Part shown: one piece after another, positions 11,856 to 25,100 of the stretch
Numbering within the stretch: the stretch's first letter is position 1
Layout: every line of letters starts with the position of its first letter
From: Rhynchosporium graminicola
Lineage: Eukaryota; Ascomycota; Leotiomycetes; Helotiales; Ploettnerulaceae
Length of the DNA stretch: 64,000 nucleotides
Direction of reading: 5' to 3'
Assembly (NCBI GenBank): GCA_900074885.1
Contig: FJUW01000004.1
Span: forward strand, 2,950,578 to 3,014,577
The notes under the pieces: generated by a model
What the model was told of the DNA's origin: nothing
The model's input: the letters and a program-made list of their open reading frames with translations, nothing else
Databases searched by the model: none
Translations under genes and position numbers: made by a program

Positions 11856-12309
11856 CGGAATCAGGCAAGATGAATGTTCAGGACCGATAGTTGTGTAGAT
11901 GATGATTGCGCGAGAGGTTGCAAGTTGACGCGAGTTGGCTCACGTGCTGGACGCTTCGACACCTGATAATCAAGGACGGCATCGCGACCGCGACCTGCCT
12001 CAAAATCTATCCCGCTATTGCTATTGTCCATCATCTGCTGCAAAGCACGGTCTCAGCTTCGCAGAATTTGCCACCTGCTTAAAGGCCATCGATATCTACC
12101 TACAGCTCCACCAATCTTGCACGTATCGCGGGCCCAGAAATTTCTTTGTCAAACAGCTTGCGCGCCCTTTTAATTACCACGCACGCGCCTTGCTAAGCTG
12201 TCGAAGCTCTACCCTGCACCCCCTCGAATCGCACATTGCATGACTTCAGAACTGTTTATTTTGAGGTCAGACATTTGGTTTCTTGGGATTTAAAGTCTCC
12301 AAGTACTCG
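11856..12309. promoter_or_regulatory. Shared upstream region of the APH-fold gene and NUP57
   Basis: About 450 bases separate the two divergent starts, so both promoters must lie here. It may also hold a first exon of the APH-fold gene. No TATA element or known site was recognised. Confidence 0.5.
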
Positions 12310-13850
12310 ATGTTCGGTGCATCTAAGCCTGTAGGAGGAGGGTTGTTTGGGTCCTCGGTCAACACAAATACGCAGCAAGCAAGCGGTGGACTCTTCGGTT
12401 CTTCTTTGGCAACCAACAATCATCAGAATCAGCAACATCAAGGAGGTGGCGGCCTGTTCAGTAGCTTGGGACAGAGCACACAGCAGAACCAGAACCAGAA
12501 CCAGAACCAGACCTCGGGGGGCCTTTTTGGAAACTTGGGACAGAGCACGCAGAATCAACAACAACAGGGTGGAGGTATGTTTGGTAACATGGCACAAACC
12601 CAGCAATCGCAAGGGTTCGGAGGGCAGCAAAACCAACCTCAGCAAACTGGTGGGCTTTTTGGTCAAAGTCAGAACAGTCAACAGCAACAACCTAGTGGTG
12701 GTCTGTTCGGCGGTGGATTGGGGCAAAATCAACAGCAGCAGCAGCCTTCAAGTCAATTTGGAAGTGTTCTCGGTCAAAGCCAGAATCAACAACAGCAGCA
12801 ACAGAGTGGATTCACGGGTGGTCTTGGTCGGAGCCAGACCAATCAACAACAGCAAAACAGTCTCTTCAGCCAGTCTTCACAACCAGCTCTTCCTCAATTG
12901 GGTCAAAGTGGAGCTTTATGGCAAGCCAATAACGGTGTAAACCCTCGTATATTTTTCCAATTCCTTCGAAGATTCCTGACTAACATATCTACAGGCGAAA
13001 AGAGCATTCCAGACCAGATGCAAACCGTACTCGAAAAATGGGACTCGGGAAATCCTAACTGCGTGTTCAAACACTACTTCTATAACAAGGTCGACGACAA
13101 TATGGCGCCTTACTACAGACCAAGCCCCAACGAGGACCCAAAAGCTTGGGAGGAAGCTTTATCGAACAAGCCTGGGCCAGGATACATTCCGGTCTTATGT
13201 GTTGGGTTTCAACAGATGGGAGACAGGATCAAGCTTCAGCAGCGCAACCTATCAAACTTTAACGTCCGACTTCACGAGATCAATGCTTCGTTGTCAAAGA
13301 TGATGCAAGAGCACGAGACCAGGACCAGCATTAGAACAATAGATGCACGAAGGAAGCATGTTGTGTTGAAGCAGCGGTGCTTGGCACTGGCAGGCAGGGT
13401 TCAGGTTCTTAGAAATAGAGGCTATGCGATGGCTGGTGATGAAGAAGATCTGCGCACAAAGTTGCTTGCGCTCGAAAAGAATGTCACAGATCCGGGATTG
13501 GGCGCGAGAGGAGAAGAGATCTGGGCGAGAATGCTTATTGTTCAAGATCGAGCACGTACTTTGCGAAATGAGATTGAAAAGGCGGGTGCAGAAGCTACAG
13601 ATGTGTTGGATGAGGAAACGAGTAGCCAGGCAAAGAAGGTATTTTTTTGATCCCCGCCCAGCAGACGTTTCCTAACGGGATGCAGGTCTTGGAGGATTAT
13701 AATACTCAATTGTCACATTTGAAAGGAGAGCTCGAATCGATAAACAAAGAGTTTCTGGAATGGCAGAAGGAGCAAGGGGGGACTACGGCCCTAAAAGCCA
13801 AGGAGACGGTGAAGATTGATACCCAGGCCAGACGGCTTCAATTCGTTTAG
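12310..13850 (+). CDS. nup57: Nucleoporin NUP57 (Nup54 family)
   Basis: Exons 12310-12934, 12995-13638 and 13686-13850 give 477 residues. The first intron contains a canonical CTGACTAAC branch site. Residues 1-205 are an FG-repeat domain of about ten GLFG units separated by Q/N-rich spacers. The rest is the Nup54/Nup57 alpha/beta and coiled-coil region (MAPYYRPSPNEDPKAWEEAL; QMGDRIKLQQRNL). The protein belongs to the central-channel Nsp1-Nup57-Nup49 complex (vertebrate p62-p54-p58) of the nuclear pore. The ATG at 12310 is chosen because it starts directly with the FG domain; the codon at 12283 is TTG. CAA/CAG runs encode the glutamines and are prone to length change. Confidence 0.93.
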
Positions 13851-14258
13851 CGACTTCGTGGGAGTACACATTGCATGGTGTAAAATAGAGGATATGTCCA
13901 AGAAGGTTTTACGCAATGTGACATTCTGTCCAAGCAAGTTGTGAGGTAGAGTCACGTGAGAATAAGTATGAGAATTTTGGGTCCATTCGAAGGTCTCAGC
14001 TTCATCCACTTTTATGATAATTCACCCATTGCCTGCCAACTCATCCGATTCGATAAAATTCGAAAGCTTATGATCATTCGAACTGAGCAACATGTAAGTT
14101 TTCATCTTCTTTCCGCCTTACAATGACTCACTAATGCAGATATCAGGTACCCATGCGAGTAAAGTATCTCATCTTCCCGTCCATAAGTACTCACACCATC
14201 CAGCTTGAAACCTTTACAGGTTGCGTCTTATCCTACAACACACTAAGTGAACAACAAG
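13851..14258. other. Spacer with likely 5'-leader intron of the GNAT gene
   Basis: A plausible leader intron lies at 14094-14139: GTAAGT donor, CACTAAT branch-like site and GCAG acceptor, 46 nt. The first part is the NUP57 3' flank. Confidence 0.45.
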
Positions 14259-15298
14259 ATGTCAAACTTTAAACCCAAAGGCGACCTCGTCACTAAACCA
14301 CCAGCCCTCCACCCAGACCCCAACAAAACCCTCATCGGTCAACATGGCATAAGACTTGTTCCTACCACGAAAGATAATTTTGACGGTCTCTTCGCTTCAG
14401 TCTGCGGTCCTGAGAACGATGATCTCTGGACTTACATGCCCTCTGGACCGCATCGTACCGTCGAAGCTTTCAGCGCGACCTTAACCGCGAGAATGGAAGA
14501 TGATGAATGGCTCCTATACACCATATTCCCTACCTCATCATTTATCCCCTCTCAAGTGTCGTCCTCTCAAATTATCGCTGCAGTAAAAGCGCCAACGTCA
14601 GCTATAGCGCCAATGCCTCTCGGGATCATCTGCCTGATCAACTTCTCGCCAGCGAACCTCAGTATCGAAATCGGACACGTGCTGTATGCGAAGAGTTTGC
14701 AACGTACGCCGGCGAGTACAGAAGCGACCTACATGCTTCTGCGCTATGCGTTTGAGGAATTGGGCTATGCGAGGGTGGTGTGGAAAGCTAATTCGTGGAA
14801 TGTGCCGAGTCGACGCGCGGCGGCGAGGTTGGGGTTTATGGAGGAGGGAACGTTTAGGAAACATCTTGTGGTGAAAGGAGTGAGGAGGGATAGTGTGGTG
14901 AGTGCTTTATCTTTTTCTGGTTTCTTCCCTTTTTGAGGACTTTGGCTCTGGTCAGCGGTTTCAAGAAGATGTGTATCATCTGCTGCATCTTGTAATATCT
15001 GAGGTGGGATTGAAAATATGAGAAAGGGGAGCAACGAAATGGTCATGAGACAAGCTTTAAGGGTGGCTTGCTGGCTACGTTGTCGAACTTGTGTCCCACG
15101 CAAGGGGATGAGAATTTCCATGCTGACTACTACTAGTGGTTTAGCTGTATAGATGACGAGTGGTTCTTGCAAGGTAGGGGAAGTGTGAAAGCTGGTCTGG
15201 AAGGGTGGTTAGAGAAGAGTAATTTCGATGAGAAGGGGATACAGATTAGGAAGTTGGAGGATATTAGGAATTCACTGACAGTAGGGGGTCGGGCTTGA
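14259..15298 (+). CDS. GNAT-family N-acetyltransferase (RimJ/RimL-like)
   Basis: Exon 14259-14897 and a second exon 15137-15298 give 266 residues. The second exon follows a 239-nt intron with GTGAGT donor, TGCTGAC branch site and TACTAG acceptor. It completes the fold: the junction gives RRDSVWFSCIDDEWF, the final strand expected in this family. Family features are the LRYAFEELGYARVVWK helix-strand and the acetyl-CoA-contacting NVPSRRAAARLGFMEEG, as in RimJ/RimL-type GNATs that acetylate protein N-termini or small amines. The substrate is unknown. ATG 14259 is preferred; the upstream in-frame codon at 14247 is GTG. Confidence 0.9.
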
Positions 15299-16470
15299 TT
15301 TTGGTGTGGAGTATTCGGTGAGATGGGGAAGAGTAGGGAAGTGGAAGCAAGCAATGGGGAAGGAAAGGACGGACAAATTGATTGAAATGCCTTCAGGACT
15401 CAGGTGTTGAATCGGAATACTGAAATATATAAGATTGACGTGGGAATGCTCTGACAAATTTGCTCTATTTGGGATAGACACGGTGGTTACGAAAACACAT
15501 AACAGCTGCCTTACTTCTTAGGTCCAACCACCTCAATCAAGTCATTGACCTACGGATTCTTCTGAGCTTAAACCACCATTGAGAACCGCGTTGACCTCTC
15601 AAAATACCTTCCTAGATAACATAGTTCAGACAGTCTCTACTAAACTCAAGTTTCTTCCAAATCATAATTCAGGTGTATACCTACCCGAAATTCGTTTACA
15701 AAGCGAACTTTAGTAAGTGTCGCACAGTTCATATTCTATGCAACCTAGAATGTCAGGTGCGATAAGCCATGTGAAATGGAGATTGAGCAACGGTTGGAGA
15801 AGCGTAAAACTTCGACAACATAGTTATTAAGAAGCTTTCATTTCGGAAAGCTCCCAAGTATCTCTTGATTTTGGGGACTTTGTAGCAAGAAGGGTTTGCC
15901 TAGCCCAGAAGGCTGATTCTCACGGTCACTTGAGCACTAAATTTGCAACGCCCTGCTCTCCTCTCCATCACATTGTATATGCAATTTCTCCAACATCTGG
16001 CAAGTATATGTGACCCGATCTTCATGCACCATTGCCTCATAGAGTATGGAGGTAGAGTGTTTGGTAATGAAAGGGTCTGGAAGCTGATCTTGGCACGAAG
16101 ATATAACCTTGAGCTGATGAACATTGGAATGGTTCGTAAAGCTCTACACACAAATGCCTGTTCGTTTTGTTCTCATCACACACGCCTCGGCGCAGTAAGA
16201 TAGGGGTATGATTGTGGTGTACCTAGATCGTAAAGAAAGGAAAGGCGACGGTAAATGAGGTTCGTAAATTTGTATGGTGTTCGAATTTTCCGAGATTTTG
16301 CTGCCTGCGTCACAGAGAGGTATTCATCATCTATGTTGTACACGGCTTATCCACAGGCCCTTATCATCGTCCGGTCATTATTCCTCTATGATGCAATGCT
16401 CCAGAATGCAGTCTGTCATCCGTGTTATACACCTCTTGTAGTCGTACAACTCTGTCGAGGCAGCTCCCCC
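15299..16470. other. Intergenic, no recognised gene
   Basis: Flanked by the 3' ends of the GNAT gene and TOM5. Short ORFs on both strands compete and have no motif. Confidence 0.4.
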
Positions 16471-16739
16471 TTACACAAGCTTCGATACCATGTCGATTGC
16501 GAATGGTGCTGCAGCACAAACATCGGGTCAGCATTATCCTACCGACTGCCTCTAATATTGCAAAGCTTTGCAACTTACACAAATACAACAGGATAGCTCC
16601 AGCGAGAACTTTTTGTATGGTCAAAGTGCTCTCAGCTTCGGCGGCCCTCAGCTCAGCGGCGCCCATTGGTGGTGGAGCTGCAGATTTATTAGCCGGTAAT
16701 AAGAAACACATGTATGCGTAACTCACGTCCTCCGAACAT
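16471..16739 (-). CDS. tom5: TOM5, small subunit of the mitochondrial outer-membrane translocase
   Basis: Three tiny minus-strand exons (16739-16727, 16677-16579, 16508-16471) encode 49 residues: a MFGGPPPP start, an acidic amphipathic segment (AAELRAAEAESTLTIQKV), one membrane helix (LAGAILLYLSPFAIDMV) and a short basic tail. This is the architecture of fungal Tom5, a tail-anchored subunit of the TOM complex that helps hand preproteins to the Tom40 channel. The first exon is 13 nt. Donors are GTGAGT and GTAAGT; acceptors are CTGCAG in both introns. The 100-120-codon ORFs overlapping here run through introns and are not real. The gene is divergent from GCV2, itself mitochondrial. Confidence 0.9.
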
Positions 16740-17168
16740 TTTTGCTGATTTTCAAATCTTTGGGCAGGGGATGGATGTTCTGGTTAATGGTGATGATCTC
16801 GCCGAAATTCCGTAGCCAGAGGGCGCCATTTTGACAACTGCAAATGGCAAAGGTTAATGTCATGTAGTGGCGCGCTAAGAGCTTGGTGTGGCGTATAATT
16901 TATTTTCGAATGTTCTATGATTCAAACGCACTTTCATATTTTACTGAAGTACTCTTGTTTTGTTACAGAAAATATTCTTCTCACATTGCTTGAATATCTT
17001 CAAATTTAATCGCTATATCTCCCCAGATTCTCTTATCATATTTGGTATGAGTGGTGAAGTACCCTTGGCCTAAAGCCTCCGAACCCCACCACACGATCCC
17101 TAGGAAACTGCACAGCTCCTTTCACCCACGGCTTTTGGGATTTTTGAGTAGGCCAAACTCGAGATAGG
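16740..17168. promoter_or_regulatory. Shared upstream region of TOM5 and GCV2
   Basis: The 429 bases between two divergent starts must hold both promoters. No named site is claimed. Confidence 0.5.
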
Positions 17169-20100
17169 ATGGTGCCCTCAAGTCTGGCAGTTCGAGCACA
17201 ACTCGGACGAGCTGTTACGCAATCTCGAAGCTCTTCGACACGATCAATTCAACTCACACGACCATGGACATGCCGAACAAGCTCGAGTTCCACGGCTACT
17301 TCCATACCCATTGGAAGGCGGACTTTCTATACCAGCTCTGCTAAAGATGACTCCAACATCACGAAAGCCGCCGATATTTCTCGAGGGTCCTATCTACCCC
17401 TCGATACTTTTGCAAGACGTCATATTGGTCCTACGCCAAGTACCACAGAACAGATGCTTAAAGCTCTGGATCCACCAGTGGAGAGCCTCGATGAGTTCGT
17501 GAAACAGGTTCTTCCAGCAGATATTCTGTCCGCGTCGGATCTTGAGATTGATGCTGCAAAATCTGGTGGAGAGGAAGGCTTTTCAGAATCCCAATTACTG
17601 GCTAGACTTCGAACCATTGCTTCCAAGAATACCATTATGCGAAGCTACATTGGATGTGGATATGCAGGAACACGTGTGCCGGAAGTTATCAAGAGGAATG
17701 TGCTGGAAGGACCAGGATGGTATACTAGTTATACGCCATATCAGCCAGAGATCAGTCAAGGTCGATTGGAGTCACTTCTGAACTTCCAGACCTTGGTTTG
17801 CGACTTGGCCGCGCTTCCAATCTCCAATGCTTCTCTACTGGACGAATCTACGGCTGCTGCGGAGGCTATGACATTGTCGCTTAATGCTCTGCCAGCTTCC
17901 AGGCAGAAGAGCAAGAATAAGACTTTCTTTGTTAGTCATTTGGTTCACCCACAGACCAAGGCTGTACTACAAAGTCGCGCAGAGGGTTTTGATATCAAGA
18001 TTGAAATCGGAGATGTTCTCGCAGACGGAGGAGCACGCGTAAAGGAACTTGGAAAGGATCTTGTTGGTGTTCTCGTCCAATACCCAGATACTGAGGGAGG
18101 GGTTGAAGATTTCAAGGGACTTGCCGATATTATCCACGAGCAAGGAGCGACTTTCAGTGTTGCCACGGACCTTCTGGCTCTTACTGTCCTCACACCACCC
18201 GGGGAATTCGGTGCTGACATCGCATTCGGAAATGCTCAACGGTTTGGTGTGCCATTTGGCTATGGTGGGCCTCACGCAGCATTCTTCGCGGTCGGGGACA
18301 AGTACAAGCGAAAGATCCCAGGTCGTCTTATTGGTGTTTCCAAGGACAGATTGGGAGACAAGGCTATGCGACTTACCCTTCAGACAAGAGAGCAACATAT
18401 TCGACGTGAGAAGGCCACCAGCAACGTTTGCACTGCTCAGGCGCTCTTGTCCAACATGAGCGCATTTTACGCTGTCTACCACGGTCCGCAAGGTCTGAAG
18501 AACATTGCCGAGCGTGCTATCAACGGTGCCAGAATCATTGAGTCTGGTCTTAAGTCACTCGGCTTCGAAACTGGTTCCAGGGGCAAGGGCGAGGATGGAA
18601 GTGTCCTTTTCGACACGGTCGTTGTAAATGTTGGCCAAGGAAAGGCACCTGAAGTTCTTCAATATGCGGTCAGCAAATTCGGTATCAACTTGCGGCAATT
18701 CGATGACAGCCGATTGGGTATCACAATTGATGAGACTGTTGATGCCAAGGATCTTGAAGAGATCCTTGCGATTTTCAAGCAGTTCACTAAATCTGACGCT
18801 GAGATCAACATTGAGCAGATCATCAAGTCACTACCTGGAAGCGGGACATTGCCAATCCCAAAAGCATTTAAGCGAACATCTGAGTACCTCACACACCCAG
18901 TCTTTAACACTCATCACTCCGAGACCGAGCTCCTGCGATACATTCATCACCTCCAGTCCAAGGATCTCTCTCTGACTCACTCCATGATTCCACTGGGTTC
19001 CTGCACTATGAAACTTAACGCTACCACCGAGATGGCTCCTGTCACTTGGCCGGAGTTCGCTTCCATACATCCATTCGTTCCTGCAGATCAAGCCACAGGT
19101 TACAAGGTCATGATCGATGAGCTGGAAGCTGATTTGGCAACTATCACTGGATTTGATGCTGTGTCCTTGCAACCCAACTCTGGTGCCCAGGGCGAGTTTA
19201 CTGGACTTCGTGTTATCCGCAAGTTCCAAGAACAGCAACCAGGCAAGAAGCGCGATATCTGCTTGATTCCAGTCTCCGCACACGGAACTAACCCAGCATC
19301 TGCCGCCATGGCTGGAATGCGAGTCGTAACCATCAAGTGTGACACCAAGACCGGAAATCTCGATATGGAGGATCTGAAGGCAAAGTGCGAGAAATACAGC
19401 GAAGAACTCGGTGCAATCATGATCACCTATCCCAGTACATTCGGTGTCTTCGAGCCCGAAGTCAAAGCCGCTTGTGACCTTGTTCATCAGCATGGTGGGC
19501 AAGTATACATGGATGGCGCCAACATGAATGCTCAGATTGGTCTCTGTTCGCCCGGCGAGATCGGAGCTGACGTCTGCCATTTGAACCTACACAAGACATT
19601 CTGTATTCCTCACGGTGGTGGTGGTCCAGGTGTTGGACCAATTGGTGTCAAATCCCACCTAGCTCCTTTCCTTCCTGGCCACCCACTGGTCAAAACCGGT
19701 GGCGAGAAAGGCATCGCTCCCGTCAGCGGTGCACCATGGGGAAGCGCAAGCATTCTCCCCATCAGTTGGGCATACGTAAAGATGATGGGCGGTCGAGGTC
19801 TGACCCACGCTACGAAGATCACTCTCCTAAACGCCAATTATATCATGTCCCGTCTGCGACCCTACTACCCCATCCTCTACACTAACGAAAACTCGCGTTG
19901 CGCACACGAATTCATCCTCGATGTCCGGGGCTTCAAAGAGACCTGTGGCATCGAAGCCATCGATGTTGCTAAGCGTCTTCAAGATTACGGCTTCCATGCC
20001 CCGACTATGAGTTGGCCGGTCGCTAATACTCTCATGATAGAGCCTACCGAATCAGAGGGTAAAGATGAACTTGATAGGTTTATCGATGCTTTGATTTCTA

Positions 20101-20450
20101 TCAGATCTGAGATCAAGGATGTGGAAGATGGAAAGGTGCCGAAGGAGGGCAATGTCCTGAAGATGGCGCCGCATAGTCAGAAGGACTTGATCGTGGGCGA
20201 GTGGGCCAGGAGCTATACGAGAGAGCAGGCGGCGTATCCGTTGCCGTGGTTACAGGAGAAGAAATTTTGGCCTACTGTCACGAGGCTGGATGATGGTATG
20301 TCTTTCTTCCCTTTGCATGATTTTGGGATAGGTGGTAACTAACATGTCGCAGCTTTTGGAGATATGAATCTCTTCTGTACGTGTGGTCCTGTTGAGCCTG
20401 TCGACGGAGAAGACAGGATCACTGGTGCTGCGGCTCCTATGCCTACGTAA
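17169..20450 (+). CDS. gcv2: Glycine dehydrogenase (decarboxylating), P protein of the glycine cleavage system
   Basis: Exons 17169-20295 and 20353-20450 give 1074 residues, close to the usual ~1,000-1,060. The first ~60 residues are rich in R, S and T without acids, as in a mitochondrial presequence. Then comes the N-terminal half with FARRHIGPTPS and the IGCGYAGTRVPEVIKRN segment, and the C-terminal half with the pyridoxal-phosphate lysine in LNLHKTFCIPHGGGGPG (about residue 809). The second exon supplies the family ending AFGDMNLFCTCGPVE. The enzyme decarboxylates glycine and transfers the aminomethyl group to H protein in the matrix, feeding one-carbon metabolism. Codon use is well biased, fitting good expression. 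Confidence 0.97.
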
Positions 20451-22166
20451 ACATCAAATTGACGACCCGATCTCGAACGAACACGGTACACGATCTGCGA
20501 TGTAAGATGCTGAAAATATAGATCGAGCGTAAGCTCAAGCGAGCGAAGATGAGAAATGCTAGCAGAATTCGTGTAGTTCAACAACGAAAATGCATGGAGT
20601 TTGGGTAGGCGACCAGGGGCATTTTGAGCGCTTTTACGCGGGTCCTGTTTTCGAATATAAAGAGAATTTTGTCTCTGGGTTGGATAGGCGGAGTTTTTTA
20701 GACATAGGTGTTGGCTTCAACTGCCAATTTGGATTATTGCGTGGAGTAATAGATAGATAGACATGTCTTCAGACTAAACATTATCTGAATTTAAGCATTC
20801 AAGTTGACTTGATTCTCGAATGCCACTTTGTACCCGGTTGATATTCTTTCTTAGTGCTGTATTTTCGTGTTTCGAGTTATGTCGCATCTGCGAAATTCGC
20901 TTAGCTGAGCTTGGCGCAAAAGCAAATGTCAACAATAATTTGCATCCGTAAAGGTTTTGAAGATTTCGGGGTATGCATAATCTTCACCGAGGACATTATC
21001 TTTGAATTCCGTTGGATAATTATCCGTATGTTGAGATGCGGTGCTTACCTTGTGGAAGCATAGCGGATCTTTCGGCTTCGTGCTTGTATTTGTGCATACA
21101 GTTACTTGGGCTATTTTCTTCGGGAAGGAATTCGATCTTCGGTTCTGAGAAGGAGTTGTAGTTTATTCTCCAATTATCTAGCATGATGGGGAGCTCTGCA
21201 GGAAGAACATGGTTCGTTTCAATGCTACCTGATCTACTCCTAACGCCTTTGTGTTTTATCTTTTGGAAACCGGAGGACGGTTTCTGGAATAGAGATGGGA
21301 CTGGAAACTACTTCAATTGTCTCAGTTGAATCTTTATGATTGATTCATGAAGAGGTTTTCTGGTGAGAATTTCTATTGGTGTTTGATGTTGATGTTCTCT
21401 GCATTTGGGAACGTGCTGCACTTTGATTTGTTGGGGTGGAGGAGATCGCGGCTCGCTTAGGTGGGAGATAAGCAGCCCCAAGTCAAGACTCACTGCTCCT
21501 TCCTCATCTTCCCTCCAAGTCCAATCGAGAATTCACTAGAAACTGTAAGTAAGCAATACAAAATTCTCTGCCTGAACTCCTTCACTCGAACGCGGCACCT
21601 GAGAGCACGCTAGCGGCCAGATACAAAAGCTACCTCCCCCGACAGCTTGCTCCTAATCTTCTATTGATCTGACAACATCTTTCTTGAGACTAATAATTCG
21701 CAACATCTTTTCGCAATCTATTGATACACATCTGAATTCCACTGCGTGTGCTCACTTGCTGATCTCTCAAGATTGCGCTTCTATCCTACCTCTTCTTTTA
21801 CCAACTTTGCTTGGTGCGATTTCTTCATCTACCTCTTCTTTTACCAACTTTGCTTGGTGCGATTTCTTCATCTACCTTCTTCATTCCACCTTATCGATCA
21901 CTTTATATCTCACCCTGAAACCATTGCTACTTTGGAGAACAAAATCGAACCTGAGACAATATCTCAACTTCAATCTCCTCCCTTCTACAGCTAGGCTCTC
22001 AGTATTGCAAAGGTATGTGTGGCGGTCATATTTGCTGCTTAGGCATTTACCTTTAACTTCTCTATCCTTCTCAGCGCAACTTCAACACAATTTATGATTT
22101 TCACTTTAACATTCGTACATGTGCTAATATCGCTGGAGCCCTTAGCCACAACTACATCCTCTTAAA
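20451..22166. other. Intergenic and long 5' leader of the GTPase gene
   Basis: No gene seen. The last ~600 bases are pyrimidine-rich and look like a transcribed leader; a GTAAGT donor at about 21545 suggests a leader intron. A 43-bp tandem duplication lies in this leader. Confidence 0.45.
21786..21871. repeat. Perfect 43-bp tandem duplication in the leader
   Basis: The unit beginning CTACCTCTTCTTTTACCAAC occurs at 21786 and 21829, with a third partial start. Identity of the copies suggests a recent duplication. Confidence 0.95.
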
Positions 22167-25100
22167 ATGACTGATCTTCCAACCCCTCACGAGGTCGACA
22201 TGGGGGAACCTCCTGCTGAAATCAAGCTGGAGCCCAACTCAGCATCTATAATGCACGAAGAACCTGATAAAATCTTCTGTGCTCAACCGCTTCAGAAGAT
22301 CGCTCCAGAGATATCTCAGCCAGAAACTACTGTTCCTTTGTGGAAGAATTCACCCGAACAAGATCGAAAGCGAAAGGTCCTCATCAACGAAGAAGCAGCT
22401 GAGCATGCATATCGATACTTTATCGCTGTGAAGAAAATCCTAAAGGATTTCTCACATATCCAATCTTCACAGAGTCGCTTGAAAGATATCGGTAGGCAGC
22501 TTTCGTAATTCTTTCTCCTCAATGAGCCTGACTAACCTACTACACAGATGGTATCTTGACTCGCAAAAAGGAGTGCAAGGTTCGGATTGGATTTCTGGGC
22601 GGTACAGGATCTGGAAAGAGCTCATTGATCAATGCGCTGTTGAAGGAAGCCATCCTCCCTCGAAGTGATGAAGCAGCTAGCACAGCCGTGGCTGTTGAAG
22701 TCTCTTACAACGCATCAGACAACCCTCAACAAATGTATAGAGCATACATTGAGGGTATCAGTGAAGCAGAGTTTGTTCAAGAGATCGATGAATTGTTCGC
22801 GGACAAGCTTGTTTGGGATCAAGGTGGCGGCTTAGAAGCTGGTGAGGTCGATTTTGAGATGCATGCGCGGATGAACGCAACCTTTACCAAAGTCAAATGT
22901 CTATTTCCAAAGCTTCAAGTTCTCGAAGACCTGAAAAAGACATCTGCGAATGAGCTCTTAGTCCACCCGGAAGTCAAGAGGCTCCTAGACGCCAAGTATC
23001 ATATCAAGTCGCCCAACTCGAAGGATTTTACAGATAGGATTCAAGGTTACATTGAGGCAAACAGTCAACATAAGGATGCCTCTCAGAAAATCTCTGTCTG
23101 GCCGCTGGTCAAGTTGGTGAGGATCTATACCAAGGCAGCCATCTTGAAGCCTGGCATCATCCTCGTTGATCTTCCCGGAAATCTTGACACGAGTGCTGCC
23201 AGAGTTGCGGTTGCAGAGGAGTATAGGAAGAACTTGACTATTTCAGTCATTGTTGCTCCAGCAGTTCGGGCATCAAGTGATAAGAGTGCTCATGACTTGC
23301 TTAGTTCAGCCGAGCGGCGAACAATGCAATTGGATGGACTATACAAAAGCGACTCTCTCTTCTTTGTAGTTACAAAAATCGATGATCTACAGAATTTCAA
23401 AAAGTACGTCAAAGATCATCCCAACATGGAGCAATCTATTGTCGACTTGGTGAACAATCTGGAATGCATGGCTAGTCAGATCGATGACCTGGAACGAGAG
23501 CATAAGGAGAAGCTGAAGCCGCGTGGGAAACTCCAGGACCTTTCAAGAAAGTACAAAGAAGCCCATCAAACGCTGGCGCAACAAGTAGAGAAGATACTCG
23601 ATGCGCTCTCTTCTTCTGGTATGAAACGGAAGAGAATAGAGGATTGTCAAGGTATGTCCCACCAGTCCTAACATTATTCATTCTTATCGTGCTAAATCGA
23701 TGTAGACTCGGATTTTTCCGCCGCAACCACCCAACAAAAGAAATCTCTGGCAGACCTGCGAAAGCTGCACACTTTGATGGGAAAAAACTCTGCTGATATC
23801 TTCAGCAACGGTAATGAATTGTTTAGCATCCAGGAAAGTAGGAAGCAAATAGAGGAAGAGAAACTGATCACAGAATGCAATATTAGAGCAGCTTGTATTC
23901 AGAATCGCAATCAAGTGCATCGTACTGCCATCCAGGCAGAGTATGATGCTGGTAGAGCCATGATGGGCAAGAAGTCTTCCTGGAAGGAGCTGAGCATCTT
24001 TTCGGTATCTTCCGATGTTTTTGCATGTCTACACGAAGATCAGGACAAAGATTACGCCATGCGGAGAGGCTTCTTCAATAAAGCAGATACAGGCATTCCT
24101 GGTCTCCGAAATGCTTTAATAGCGACAACATGGGAGACACGTGAGAGAAATGCACTTACTTTCAACGAAGACGCGGAATGCTCGCTAGCTCGGATGAAAC
24201 TCTGGGTATCTGATAACTCGGCAGATTTCAAGATGTCCCGTGACGAAAGAGAGCATGTTGAGAGCCGCCTCAACATATTAGTTGAAGATCTAGAAGCAGT
24301 ATGTCCCCTTGTAAGCTTTATCTCTGCACAAAGTGATATCTAACCTTTTTATAGAAGTTCTCGAAGCTCCGTATTGAAACTTCTAAGGAGACCAGACGCC
24401 TCATCGAGACAGGAATAATTACAAAGCTGTTCGGATTCAGCAAAGTTGCAAGCCAACAAGCAAAGGAGATCGTGACCAACTGGGCTCTGTTACCATGGAA
24501 CAATCATCGAGCAACAAATAAGCGTCGTGGGGTCTGGAAGTCTGGCTCAACTATTATTGATTGGAATCTCGACCTGTACGTATTCCGTTTTCTTTGAAAA
24601 ATTGACACCCTCTAACGTACTATAGTGCTGGGAATTATTTGGATCTCCTTGTTGAAAGCTGGACCAAGACTATTCACAGCAGAATCAGAAACCTTCAGAA
24701 GTCCTATGAGCGGAAGGTCGAGGCCATTGTTTTTGATTTCTGCCAGATTCTTCTCAACTCTGCTAAGGAGTTTGATCCTGCCATCAATGAAGCCATTTGT
24801 TTGCTAAAGGAGAACATCCTTCACTTGGGCACAACCTTACAAAATTCGGGAGCCGATAACTTCGCAGACGTCATTTCAGCATCCAAGGATTCTCATCGAC
24901 TTGTCCAACCAAGAGTTCTGAGCGCATGGGAAGATGTTTACGACATGTGTGGAGCAGAAAAAGGTGCAGGTGTGTGGAATCGAAACCGACGTGCTCACCA
25001 AGACCATGTCATGAACGCTGGTGGCCAACCAATGTACAAGGGGTGCGGTTTCGCAATCAAGAATGAGCTCCGACCGGCATGTGATGAGATGTCTGACAAG

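Noticed and set aside
16364..16726. 120-codon minus-strand ORF
   Set aside because: Runs through both introns of TOM5; only its middle part is coding.
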